Shown piece after piece: positions 48,523-59,634 of a DNA stretch of 64,000 bases (position 1 is its first letter; each line of letters opens with the position of its first letter). The translations under genes and the position numbers were made by a program. The DNA is from Ligula intestinalis (Eukaryota; Platyhelminthes; Cestoda; Diphyllobothriidea; Diphyllobothriidae), in the NCBI GenBank assembly GCA_036362985.1, contig JAYGXS010000005.1, positions 3,592,076 to 3,656,075 of the forward strand. Reading direction: 5' to 3'. The notes beneath the pieces were generated by a model, which was not told the DNA's origin, made no database searches, and worked only from the letters and a program-made list of their open reading frames with translations.

Positions 48523-51500
48523 TCAGCGATTAGTGTGAACCAGTTGCAAGGTGCTGCTACTGACACTTTGTTCATTATACCTGCCACAGTTTTTCAGCAA
48601 ATGAGAATCAAATTTGTGTTTAAAAATGTCAACAGTATCTGAGAGGACAACATCTTCCGGTAGTCCGTTCCACGCTCCAATGACCCTCTGCGAGAAGGCG
48701 TTTCGTCGAACGTCGATACGGGCCGGTTTCCTCTGTAGTTTAAAAGGATGACCTCGCAGATGGTCAGTCCGAGCCAATTCGAAGAAATCATCAAATTCTA
48801 GGGCGCAGTCTTGGCCTCTAACAATTCGGTAGGTTTGTATGAGGTCCCCGCGGAGTTGCCTTTAATTGAGAGGGAAAAGATCAAGTTCGGTCAGTCTGTC
48901 TTCATAAGGCAGATGACCAAGATTCTTGACCATCTTCGTTGCCCTCGCCTGCACTCGTTCCAGGTGCAGGTAATCCTTCTTGAACCACGGACGCCAGGCC
49001 TGGACAGCATACTCCAAGTGGGACCGAACAAACGCTCCGTAGGTTTTCCTGAAGAGCTCCTTGTCAATGTTGACGAATCCCCGCCTAATCGCAAACAGCA
49101 CCTGTGTCGCGCGTTTAGCTGCCTTTACACACTGAGTAGATGGTTTGAGTGAGGAATTTATTAGAACACCGAGATCCTTTTGTTCGTTCACATTTGAAAG
49201 CAGGTGCCCATCGACGAGGTATTGGAAGGATAAGTTCTCCTCATCAGTCCTTCTAGTACGGAGTCTTAAAACCACACACTTACTAATGTTGAAGTTTTGA
49301 AAGCCAACGAGCAGACCAGCAGCTAAGTCGATTAAGACTCCCTTGAAACGCTTTCCTATCGGCGTCAGACCTGATAGCTCTTCAGAGTCTGACGTCGTCG
49401 GCAAACATGATAGCACTGCAACCTAGGTCGTTGACACAGTCGTTGATATAGATAAGGAAGAGCAGTGGCCCTAAGACAGAGCCTTGGGGGACGCCACTCA
49501 GAACAGATGTAGGGTTTGACTTTGAGTCACCGATGCACACAGTTTGCGATCGCCCTGTGAGAAAATATGTGATCCATGCCAGCAGGTTTCCTCTTATGCC
49601 AATTTCTGACAATTTATACATTAGACGCTTATGTGGGACGCTGTCGAATGCCTTCTTGAAGTCCGTATAGATGACGTCAACCTTACCATCTTCATCTAGT
49701 GCGCGAGTCCACTGCTCAGTGGAGAGTAGAAGGCTGGAAAGGCAATAATGGTTCTTTCTGATGCCGTGTTGGAGCCCTGACAGTAGATTGTTCTCCTCCA
49801 AGAAATCCATTGTCGTCTTCTTAATTATCGCTTCCATCACCTTACAGCAAATGCAAGTAAGGCTGACGGGCCGGTAATTGTTAACCTTCGTTCGGGCTCC
49901 GCCCTTGTATATCGGGTAAATATTTGCCATTTTCCATTCAGATGGCAGTTTTCCTAGTTCAAATGAAGAACGAGAGATATGTGCTAGGGGCTCTGAGAGT
50001 TCGCTTGTCAATTCTTTCAAGAACTTGGCTGGTATATTGTCTGGACCGGATGACTTTGCTTCTTTGAGGCTCTGCAGCTCCCTCTCAACTACAGATGCTG
50101 GAAATAGTAGAGAATGAAGTGCCGGACCGGCGTTTGCAGCAGCACTGTTGGCATTATCAAAATGAAGCTCGGTTTTCCTAGTGAATACCGAGGCAAAAAA
50201 CCGGCTACATTACTCGGCTTTCTCGTCATTCTCAACGACTTCTCCGCCCTCATCATTCTTAAGTACGGCGACTTGATCCTTGTTTTTTAATCTACTGTTA
50301 ATATAGCGGAATATAATTTTGGGCTTTTCTTCGGCCTGTTGGGGGATTCTTGATTCATAGTTTTTCCTGGCCTGGCGAATTGATTTTTTTACTGCATTTC
50401 TTTGGCGTCGGAATTCTTCGAGGTGTACTGGCGACCCAGTTTTCCTCAATTACTTCCTTTTCCTATTCTTCTTCTTCAGTTGCCTGTTAAGGTCTCTCGT
50501 CAACCAGGCAGGACGACTTGTCGTCTTTTGTACCTTCACCGGACAAAAGCGCTTAAGCAGATCTAATGCAACCCTCTTGAGTGATCTCCAATCCTCCTCC
50601 GGATCCCCCTTGAGTAGGCAGTCCCAATTCACGGTCGATAGTGCATTCTTCATTGAATTGAAATCTGCCTTCCATATGTTTGGCTGGTCCTCCGTTTTCC
50701 TCAGCCGTTGAGTATGGAGTGAGTAATCCCACATTAGCGTCGTATGATCACTCTCACCGAGCGGAGCACTTGAATGAACTTCATCTATGTAGGACGAATC
50801 CTTGGTGAAAATGAGATCCAAACAAGTAGCCCGCTGGTTTTCTCGAAATCTGGTTATGCCCTTAACGTTCTGAACTAGAGACAGGTCAAGCGTGAGATCC
50901 ATTAATTTGGAACTAAAGGAAGTTGACGCCGCCTCAACTCTCAGGTTGTTCCATTTAATTGCAGGGGCGTTGAAGTCACCAACGATGAGAACCTCCTGGT
51001 GGCTAGCAGCTTCTTTCACCAGACCAAGGAGTGAGTCGTCGGCTCCGCTCAGAATGTTTGGTGGCCGGTAAACGGCCAGGAATTCAAGGTTCTGTGAATT
51101 CGCCTTCTTGATCTTTAACCAGATGGACTCATACTCCAGGGCTAGAGTGTGTTCTCTTTCTACAACAGAGATTTCAGTTCTGACATACACGACAACCCCA
51201 CCTCCTTGTCGGTTTTGGCGGTCTTTGCGGAAAACCTGGTATGCTGGAATCGAAATCTCCGAATCTGCAATTTCTGCTTTAAGCCATGTTTCCGTTATGG
51301 CAACTTCATCAGGTTTCCGCTCCGAAAGTACTGCCTTGAGTTCATCAATTTTTGAGGGAAGACTTTCGGCATTAGTGTAAAGAAAGCTTAATTTAGACTT
51401 ATTCACCACTTTATGCAGGCGGTTGCCTCTTGCGTGAGATTGCATGCAGGGGGCTGTCGGTGCTGATGGAGACGGACTGTTTTCTATCCCGACTAGGCTG

Positions 51501-51958
51501 TTAGTGTTATCGGCTTTCTCCAGAGGAGTGACCTCGGGACATGGACGATCTCCCCGTTCAGAATTCGAAGATTGCTCTCGCCGAGTTCGCATCTCCTGTG
51601 GAGTTCTACTTTTAGCAATCTCCATTTCTCCCGCTCCGCGGGGGAAAAATCCCGCTGAAAAAAAAACCGTCGGGTGTGAGTATCTAAGTACTGGTTTCCT
51701 GCTTAACAATAGCTGGACCTCAGCCTCACTCTTCAGAACAACCTTCAACGGTCTTGGTTGGCGTTGTTCATCTTTTGAGTCTGTTATACGGCCCATACGG
51801 AATGCCTTTAGAACTTCGACTTTTTCCTCACCCTTTAGGAGGAATTTCAGATATTCTTTAAATAACTTCCTGTCCTCTTCTAATCTTGATTTCGGGGTAT
51901 CGGAAGTACATTCTGTCATGCATTTTACGACTATGCAGTTTATACGAGTGGTACTCAC
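48523..51958 (-). pseudogene. Non-LTR ORF2: endonuclease and reverse transcriptase (broken)
   Basis: From the N-terminus there is a region with RPLKVVLKSEAEVQ, then a proline/serine-rich linker. Next is the EEP endonuclease with FLYTNAESL, AITETWL, VGDFNAP, CLDLIFTKD and GESDHTTLMW, all the usual key motifs. The reverse transcriptase follows with LPSEWKMANIYPIYKGG, NNYRPVSLT, YTDFKKAFDSVPH, LSGVPQGSVLGPLLFLIYIN and an intact FADD active site, then the C-terminal HLEYAVQAWRPW and RRNAFSQRVIGAWN. Target nicking and cDNA synthesis are the family roles. In-frame stops lie at 50,450-50,452, 50,207-50,209, 49,382-49,384 (directly after FADDVRL) and 48,859-48,861. A frame change occurs near 49,290. 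Motif style suggests a platyhelminth CR1-type element; that is recollection, not a search. Confidence 0.93.
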
Positions 51959-51996
51959 CTTCCGACTGTCATCCCCTTCTGCTTCTCTAGGGTTTG

Positions 51997-52500
51997 TTAG
52001 GACATATTCGCTTCGAGGTTCAGCGCTCCTGTTCGTTTTGGCCTGCGAAGGTGCCCTTTTTTTTGGCTCGTGCTCAATCTCGGCCTACTTATATTAGCAC
52101 TTGGGCTTGGTCGGCCTTTTTTGGGAGCCCGAGAGCGCTTCTTTGTTCTCTTGGAAGTCAGTGGGTTGACCGTTTCTCCTGTACATGGCAGACTACCAAC
52201 CCCGTCAAGCACCCTGGCTGCCGGATCATTTTTGTGCTTAGACACTTCGGCGAGGGATTTTGTTTCTCCGTACGTTAGGTTTCCTCGCTCAAGTTCACGC
52301 ATCGCCAGTTTCTCCTCACGAATGAGAAAAAGAGAAAAAAATTTCAGCTCCTCCATCTCCACTCTAAGACTATAAACTACCTTCTCAAGGTTTGTAAATT
52401 TGTTCAACAGCGTAAAATATGATACGGAGGCTTCATCTTCATGAGTTACATCCCTTAAACTTTTACGACTTTTAGTTCGCTTGGAAGGAGGAGATTTCAA
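51997..52500 (-). CDS. ORF1-like protein of the non-LTR element
   Basis: This open frame of about 167 residues lies directly upstream of ORF2, 38 bp from its start codon. It begins with a basic stretch KSPPSKRTKSRKSLRD, continues with a segment rich in Leu, Glu and Lys suggesting a coiled coil (about residues 25-75), and ends with very basic runs such as KRTKKRSRAPKKGRP. That fits the nucleic-acid-binding ORF1 proteins of non-LTR elements, although no RRM or zinc knuckle is visible. There is no ATG at 52,500 (the codon is TTG), so the true start is upstream, internal or lost. Confidence 0.55.
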   Translation of the reverse strand: MKSPPSKRTKSRKSLRDVTHEDEASVSYFTLLNKFTNLEKVVYSLRVEMEELKFFSLFLIREEKLAMRELERGNLTYGETKSLAEVSKHKNDPAARVLDGVGSLPCTGETVNPLTSKRTKKRSRAPKKGRPSPSANISRPRLSTSQKKGHLRRPKRTGALNLEANMS

Positions 52501-52560
52501 AGTATTTCTAGATCGAGTTTCCGTAGTTAGTAAGGGAATTTGGAAACCATCGGATCATCC

Positions 52561-52633
52561 TGTGAGGGCGAAGTTATGTAGGCGTTCGACTCCGACGTGG
52601 GGCGTCCAGGGTTCGAATCCGAGCGGTGGCGTG
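52561..52633 (+). ncRNA. tRNA-like head in the non-LTR 5' region (1)
   Basis: On the plus strand, an A-box-like ggcgaagttatgtaggcg (52,567-52,584) is followed by gttcgactccgacgtggggc and a perfect B box, ggttcgaatcc (52,610-52,620). This is typical of a tRNA-derived SINE head. It runs antisense to the retrotransposon. The acceptor stem is not convincing, so it is a relic rather than a tRNA gene. Confidence 0.5.
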
Positions 52634-53012
52634 ACTTTTTTTCCTTGTTGCGATGATGTCGGGATTTCGAATGCAGGCACTGGCGAACATTCTTTCCCGT
52701 CTTCCAAAGCTGTATAGCACATAGTTTCAATTGTTTCTGTCACAATCTTTTCACAACAGACCGTTAATGAATCAAATAATAAAGTGGATTGCTTTTTGAC
52801 TGTAAATAACCGATTTTGATTACTGTCATCCTGTGTCTTCGTGGAGGAGTTGATCAGACGCTCAACTTGGTGTTCATAAATTGAGTCTGCTGAACTCGAA
52901 AAACTTTTAGACCTTTTAGCGGGGGATGATTTCATCGCATCAATCTTGCGACTTCTGCCCTCGAAATTGCGACAAGGGGTTTTAAACCAAATACAATTAG
53001 AGTCAGCAGTCG

Positions 53013-53086
53013 ACGCTGGTGGTGTAGTGGTAACGACTGGTACCGACGAACAACAGTTTTTGGGTTCAAGTCCCTCTCGCGCCGCA
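53013..53086 (+). ncRNA. tRNA-like head in the non-LTR 5' region (2)
   Basis: The A-box-like tggtgtagtggtaacga (53,019-53,035) and the B box gggttcaagtccc (53,062-53,074) are well spaced for an RNA polymerase III internal promoter. The T-stem keeps three G-C pairs. Like the one at 52.6 kb, it is antisense to the element. It may be a SINE head captured by the retrotransposon. Confidence 0.5.
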
Positions 53087-53403
53087 GCTTTTACAAGCTG
53101 ATCTACACGTTTATTTTTGTCACTCATAATAGATCAGACTGACAATAAACGATATTAAAGCTCTGTACAATATGTATAAAGCGTTCAACTGTATGAAAAA
53201 GGTTATTGAAACGACTCAGCCGCTTGTAGAGAGCTGGAATCCGGGAGAATTGTTGACAGACGGCAGTGACGGAGATGATGCTCGTTCTGACTAATGTCCT
53301 GTCGTGTCTTCTGAGGGTGGAGTTATTGCGAAAGTGAATCCAATAGCTAACAACGAAAGTCCGCCAGAGAGCTAGGTGAACCAATATCCCGAAAATAATA
53401 TTT

Positions 53404-56400
53404 CCCATAGAGAACCCACCAGAATGAATACTTGGCTGACTTAATTATTAAGCTTGTTTAGGAGATTTGCTTAATGTAAGATGGAAAAAGTTGTAAAAAA
53501 TAAACTAAAGACGTTTGTCGAGATTTCATACGGTGTATCAGATAAAGCCTTTGCCGGAGGCTTATGCTCTACCGATAAGCTCAAAACATTCACATCACAC
53601 CATTAGCTTAATCACACTTAAATCGATATTTTCCACTGATCATTTCAGTCATATTTTATCCAAAATTTTGGGAGCAAGTTGACTGCTCAAGGTGGATTTC
53701 CCAAGCAATGATGTAGAATTCACCAGAACGACTATTTAGCCGACTTAATTATTTAGTTTGTTTGAGAGATTCGCTTAATTTGAGTTTACCAAAATGCGAA
53801 AAACTCTTGACATATGGCGGGTTTTGAATGGCGTGTAAGATAAAACCTTTGCATGAGGCTTATGCTCTAACACTTAGCTAGAAACGCCAACTTCACGCCA
53901 TGAGCTGAATCGAACTTGGATCGATATTGCTGCTCAACATTTCACATGTATACATTCCACCAATTCGGGAGTAAGTTAACTGCCCCAGCATGATTTCCTT
54001 AGCAATCATCTAAAATACACCAGAATGACTGCAAGACTGACTAAGTTTTTAATTTGGGTTGTGGGATTTGATTCATTTGAGTTGAGCCAAGTGTGGAAAA
54101 CTCTATGTGTTTGGCGGCATTTGAACCAGCGCATCAAATAAAGCCTTTGTTGGGAGCCCATGCACTGTTACTAAGCTTCAAACACCCCTTTTGCGCTATG
54201 AGTTTACTCACACTTTGACCGATATTATCCGCACACATTTATTTTATATACAATCCACCAATACCGGAGGATTTTGACTGCCCATGCAGGATTTCCTTAG
54301 CAATCATCTAGAATCCACCATAATGACTGCTTGCTTGATTTACTTATTACATTTGTTTGAGAGATTTGCCTTATTTTAGTTGATCCAAGTGTAAAAATCT
54401 GCAGACGTTTGGCGGCATTTGAACCGGCGTATCAGATAAAACCTTTGCCGGAGACAAATGCTCTACCACTAAGCTACAAACGCAGACTTCACGCCATGCG
54501 TTGATTAAAAATTGGATCGATATAACCTGCTCAACTTTTCCGTCATATGCTATCCACCAATACAGGAGCAAGTTCGTTGCCCAAGCAGGATTTCCTTAGC
54601 AATAATCTAAAATCCACCAGAACGACTGCTAGGCTGATTGAGTTATTAATTTGGGTTGTGAGATTTGCTTCATTTAAGTTGACCCAAATGTGAAAAATTC
54701 TAGGCATCTGGTGGCATTTGAACCGGCGCATTAGAGAAAGCCCTATCCGGAAGCTCATGCACTGTTACTAAACTATAGAAGCCCCCTTCACGCTATGAGT
54801 TTAATTACACTTGGATCGACATAGCCCCCATATCTTTTCACTCATATGCAATCCACGAATTCGAGAGCGAATTGACTGCTCAAGTAGGATTGACTTAGCA
54901 ATCATAAACAATCTACCAGTATGAATACTTGGTTGACTTTATTATTAAGTTTGTTTAGGAGATTTGCTTAATTGAAGATGATAAAAATGTTGAAAAAACT
55001 TAAGGCGTTTGACGGGATTTGAAACGGCGTATCAGATAAAGCCTTTGCTGGAGGCTTATGCTCTACGACAAAGCTTCAAAGGCCAACTTCACGCCATGAG
55101 TTTAATCAAACTTGGATCAATATTAGCAACTCAACATTTAAATCACATGCAATCCACCAATTCGGGAGCAAGTTGACTGCCCCAGCAGGCTTTCCTTCGA
55201 AATCATCTTAAATTCACCAGAATGACTGCTAGGCTGATTGAGTTATTAATTTGGGTTGTGAGATTTGCTTCATTTAAGTTGACCCAAATGTGAAAAAGTC
55301 TAGGCATCTGGTGGCATTTGAACCGGCGCATTAGAGAAAGCCCTATCCGGAAGTTCATGCACTGTTACTAAACTATAAAAGCCCCCTTCACGCTATGAGT
55401 TTAATAACACTTGGATCGACATAGCCCCCATAACTTTTAGCTCATATGCAATCCACGAATTCGGGAGCAAGTTGACTGCTCAAGTAGGATTGACTTACCA
55501 ATCATAAACAATCCACCAGTATGAATACTTCGTTGACTTTATTATTAAGTTTGTTTAGGAGATTTGCTTAATGGAATATAAAAAAAATGTTAAAAAAAAC
55601 TTAAGGCGTTTGACGGGATTTGAAACTGTGTATCAGATAAAGCCTTTGCCGGAGGCTTACGCTCTACCGATAAGCTAAAACATTCACATCACACCATGAG
55701 CTTAATCACACTTGAATTGATATTTTGCACTGATCATTTCAGTCATATTTAATCCAAAATGTTGGGAGCAATTTGACTATTCAAGTAGGATTTCCCAAGC
55801 ACTGTTGTAGAATTCACCAGAATGACTTTTTAGCCGACTTAATTATTAAGTTTGTTTGAGAGATTCGCTTAATTTGATTTTACCAAAATGCGAAAAATTC
55901 TTGGCATATGGCGGGTTTTGAACCGGCGTGTAAGATAAACCTTTGCATGAGGCTTTTGCTCTACCGATAAGTTAAAAACATCCACATAACACCATGAGCT
56001 TAATCACACTTGAAACGATATTTTCCGCGCAGGTTTTTGCTCATATGTTATCCTCCAATATGGAATAAAGTTGACCGCCAAAGTAGAATTTCCTAAGCAG
56101 TCATCTGGATTTCACCAGAATGACGACTTTGTTGACTTAATTATTGAGTTTGTTGACGAGATTTGCTTCATTTGAATTGACCCAAGTGTAAAAATCTCTT
56201 GGCGTTTGTTTATATTGGAACCGGCGTATCAGGTAAAAACTTTTGCCGTAGGCTTATGGTCTACCACTTACCTACCAACGCCCTCTTTAGGCCGTGGTTC
56301 TTATCAAACTTTGATCGATATTACCAGCTCAACGGCTCACTTACATGCAATCCACGAATTCGAGAGCACGTTTGCTGTTCAAGTAAGATTTCCAAAGCAA

Positions 56401-59400
56401 TCATCTATAATTTACCAGAATGACAACTTGGCTGACTTAATTATTTAGTTTGTTTGAAAGATTTGCTGAATTAAAGATGACAAAAATGTGCAAAACTGTA
56501 GGTGTTTGTCGGGATTTGAAAAGGCGTATCCGATAACGCCTTAACGGGAGGCTTATGCTCTACCACTAAGCTACAAACATCCGCTTCACGCCATGAGTTA
56601 AATTGAACTTGGATTGATACTACCAGGTCAACATTCCACTCACATGCAATCCAGCAATTAAAAGGCAAGTTGACTGCTGAAGTAGGATTTCCAAAGCTAT
56701 CATCTATAATTCACCAGAACGACAATTTCGCAGTCTAAATTATAAAATTTGTTTGAAAGATTTGCTGAATTTAAGATGAACAAAATGTGAAAACTTAAGG
56801 CGTTTGTCGAAATTTGAAACGGCGTATCAGATAAAGCCTTTGCCAGAGGCTAATGATCTAACAATAAGCTGGAAACCTCCACAAAACGCCATAATCTAAA
56901 TCAAACATGGATCGATATTACCCTCTCAGATTTTGAGAATGACTGCTAAGCTGATTTAGTTATTTATTTGGTTTGATAGATTTCATTCATTTAAGTTAAC
57001 CAAAATGTAAAAAAACGCTTGGCGTTTGTTGGGATTGAAACCGGCGTATCAGGTTAAAGTTTTTCCCGGAGGCTTATGCTCTACCACTAAGCTACGGACG
57101 CCCACTTCATGCCATGGGTTAAAACAAACATGGATGGATATCACCAGCTCAACATTTCACACACATTTCACACAAATGCAATTCAACACTTCGAGAGCAA
57201 GTTGACTGCTCTAGTAGGATTTTCGCAGCAATCATGTCGATTTCACCAGAAACACAACTTGGCTGACTAAATTCATAAATTTGTTTGAGAGATTTGCCGA
57301 ATTAAAGGTGATCATAACGTAAAAATCTTAAGGCAATTGTCGGGATTTGAAACGGCGTATCAGATAAAGCCTTTGCTGGAGGCTTATGCTCTGCCATTAA
57401 GCTACAAACATCCACTTCACGCCATGAGCTTAATCAAACTTGGACCAATATAACCCGCTCAAATTTTTGGTCAGATGCAATCCGAAAATTCGGGAGCAAG
57501 TTGACTGCTCAAGTAGGATTTCCTAAGCAATCATCTAGAATTAACCAAAATGACGACTTGGCTGACATAATTCTTAAGTTTGTTTAAGAGATTTGCTTAA
57601 CTAAGATGACCAAAATGTGAAAAACGTAAGGCGTTTGTTGGAATCGGAACCGGCGTATTATGTGAAAATTGTCGTCGGAGGCTAATGGTCTACCACTAAG
57701 CTACGAACGCCCGATTCACGCCAGAGTTTAACAAAAACCGGGATCGATTTTACCCGCTCAAATTTCCAAGCTTACGCAATCCAAAAAATCGGAAGAAATT
57801 TGACTGGTCCAGTAGGATTTCCAAAGCAATCATCTAAAATTCACCAGAATGACGACTTGGCTGAATTAAATAATAAGTTTGTTTGAAAGATTTGCTGAAT
57901 TTAGGATGACCAAAATGCGTAAAACGTAAGGCAATTGTCATGATTTGAAACGGCGTATTAGATAAATACTTTGCCGGAGGCTTATGCTCTTCCACTAAGG
58001 TACAAACCTCCACTTCACGACATTAGTTTAATCAAACTTGAATGGATATTACTCGCTCAAATGTTCACTCATATGCAATCCACAAATATCGGACCTAGTT
58101 GATTGCCCAAGCAGGATTTCCTTAGCAATCATCTTGAATTCAGCAGAATGACTGCTTAGCTGATTTAAATATTTATTTGGTTTGATAGATTTGCTTCATT
58201 TGAGTTGACCGAAATGTGGAAAACACTTGGCGTTTGTTGGGATTGGAACCAACGTATTAGGTAAAATCTTTTCCCGGAGGCTTATACTCCGCCACTAACA
58301 TACGAACGCCCGCTTCACGCAATGATTTTAATCAAACCTGCATCGATATTTCCCGCTCAACATTTCAGTCATATGCGATCCGAAAATTCGGGAGCAAGTT
58401 GACTGTTCCAGCAGGATTTGCTAAGCAATCATCTGGATTTCACCAGAATGACGACTTCACTGACTTAATTATTAAGTTTGTTTGAGAGATGTAGTTGACT
58501 TAAGATGACCAAAATGTGAAAACAACTGTAGGCGCATGCCGGGATTTGAAACGGCGTATCAGATAAAGTATTCGATGTAGACTTGTACTTTACCACTTAG
58601 CGACAAACATTCACTTCACGCAATGAGTTTAATTAAACTTGGATCGACATTTCACGCTCAAATTTTCAAACAATTGCAATCCAAAAATTTCGGGAGCAAC
58701 TTGACTACCCAAGTAGGGTTTCCAAAGCAATCATCTCGAATACACCAGAATGACGATTTGGCTGACTTATTTTATTAGATTATTTGAGAGATTTGCTTAA
58801 CTTAAGACGACAAAATTATGAAAAAAACGTGAGGCGTTTGTCGGGATTTGAAACGTTGTATCAGATAAAGCCCTTGCTGGAGGCTTATGCTCTACCACTA
58901 ATCAACAAACATCCACTTCACACCATCAGTTTAATAAAACTTGGATCGATATTACCTGCTCAACTTTTTAGTCATATGCAATCCAAAACATTTGGGAGCT
59001 AATTGACTGCTCAAGTAGGATTTCGTAAGCAATCATCTAGAATTCACCAGAATGACGACTTAGCTGACTTAATGATTAAGTTTGTATGAGAGCTTTGCTA
59101 AATGAAAGATGACCATAAGGTGAAAAATTTTAGGCGTTTGTCAAGATTTGAAACGGTGTATCAGATAAAGCCTTTGCCGTATGCTTATGCCCTACCACTT
59201 AGCTACAAATATCCACTTTAAGCCATGGGTTGAATCAATCTTGAATCGATTTAACCCGCTTAACATTTCAGTCATATGCAATCAAAAAATTCGGAGCTAG
59301 TTGACTGCTCAAGTAGGATATCCTAAGCAATTACCTAGAATTCACCAGAATGATGACTTAGCTGACTTATTTATTAAGTTTTTTTGAAATATTTTCTTAA

Positions 59401-59420
59401 CTTAAGATGACCATATCTAT
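53404..59420 (-). repeat. tRNA-like satellite array, right part (about 20 units)
   Basis: This continues the left array after the retrotransposon, with the same strand and period (about 297-300 bp, with one short unit near 56,800-57,020). tRNA-like segments begin near 53,510, 53,810, 54,108, 54,404, 54,702, 55,004, 55,305, 55,606, 55,905, 56,203, 56,500, 56,797, 57,020, 57,335, 57,635, 57,933, 58,230, 58,530, 58,832 and 59,134. Plus-strand A-runs (minus-strand T-runs) just before these points are common, for example near 55,590 and 58,817. The array fades at cttaagatgacc near 59,410. Confidence 0.9.
53757..55100 (-). repeat. Higher-order block of the satellite, copy 2
   Basis: This is the counterpart of 46,660-48,000 with the five unit subtypes in the same order. 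It is followed by a further direct copy of its last two units (about 54,660-55,260 repeated at 55,260-55,860), so dimers have also been duplicated. Confidence 0.82.
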
Positions 59421-59612
59421 GTTTTTTAACCGTCGAAAAAATTGCTCATTGGAAAGCCAAAATCATAAAGCGACCGAGATGAAATTAGTATGGACTACAG
59501 GATAATCAGTATAACAAGTTAAGCCAATGCCTATTAGCGAGAGAATATCGATCATTCCAAAGTGCCAGCATGTTGCACTTATTCTGCGCTGTACTGTATA
59601 GATGAACGAGAT

Positions 59613-59634
59613 TAACGTTTACATGTAAACGTTA
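59613..59634. other. 22-bp perfect palindrome at the left end of family B copy 4
   Basis: The sequence around 59,623/59,624 is a perfect inverted repeat with core aacgtttacatgtaaacgtt plus one flanking T/A pair. It lies immediately before the point where similarity to family B copies 2 and 3 begins. The matching position before copy 3 lacks it. Confidence 0.85.

Larger units (their letters stand above)
52555..53127 (-). pseudogene. 5'-region open frame of the non-LTR element (doubtful)
   Basis: This 190-residue open frame starts with an ATG at 53,127. Two parts of it (residues about 14-40 and 165-190) are antisense to tRNA-like sequences on the plus strand, and LGFEPWTPHVGVERL is the kind of peptide that antisense tRNA heads give. 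A middle part, MKSSPAKRSKSFSSS, resembles the start of the next frame (KSPPSKRTKSRKS), which suggests a duplicated 5' module. It may be a leader ORF, an ORF1 relic or just a fortuitous frame. Confidence 0.35.
48391..53403 (-). mobile_element. CR1-like non-LTR retrotransposon inserted in the satellite
   Basis: A roughly 5.0 kb element sits between two halves of the satellite. On the minus strand the order is a 5' region (53,403-52,500), an ORF1-like frame (52,500-51,997), ORF2 with endonuclease and reverse transcriptase (51,958 to about 48,523), and a short 3' tail with AATAAAGTGAATTAAAGTGA at the left boundary. The satellite stops at gcccaagtcggatttt and resumes at aacccaccagaatgaat, so about 20 bp of unit sequence is missing at the junction and no clear target-site duplication is visible. 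The element looks nearly full length but is inactive because ORF2 is broken. Confidence 0.9.

Noticed and set aside
48811..49152. 113-residue plus-strand frame
   Set aside because: It lies antisense to the conserved C-terminal part of the reverse transcriptase.
51444..52097. 217-residue plus-strand frame
   Set aside because: It is a shadow of ORF1/ORF2 of the retrotransposon on the other strand.
42317..59220. Working tRNA genes for alanine (GGC) in the array
   Set aside because: The anticodon stem is displaced, U33 is missing, T-stems are mismatched in most copies and units vary widely. I call them tRNA-like only.
42258..59420. Regularly spaced repeats resembling a CRISPR array
   Set aside because: The unit is about 297 bp, the whole unit is repeated rather than a short repeat with unique spacers, no cas genes are present, and the DNA is eukaryotic.
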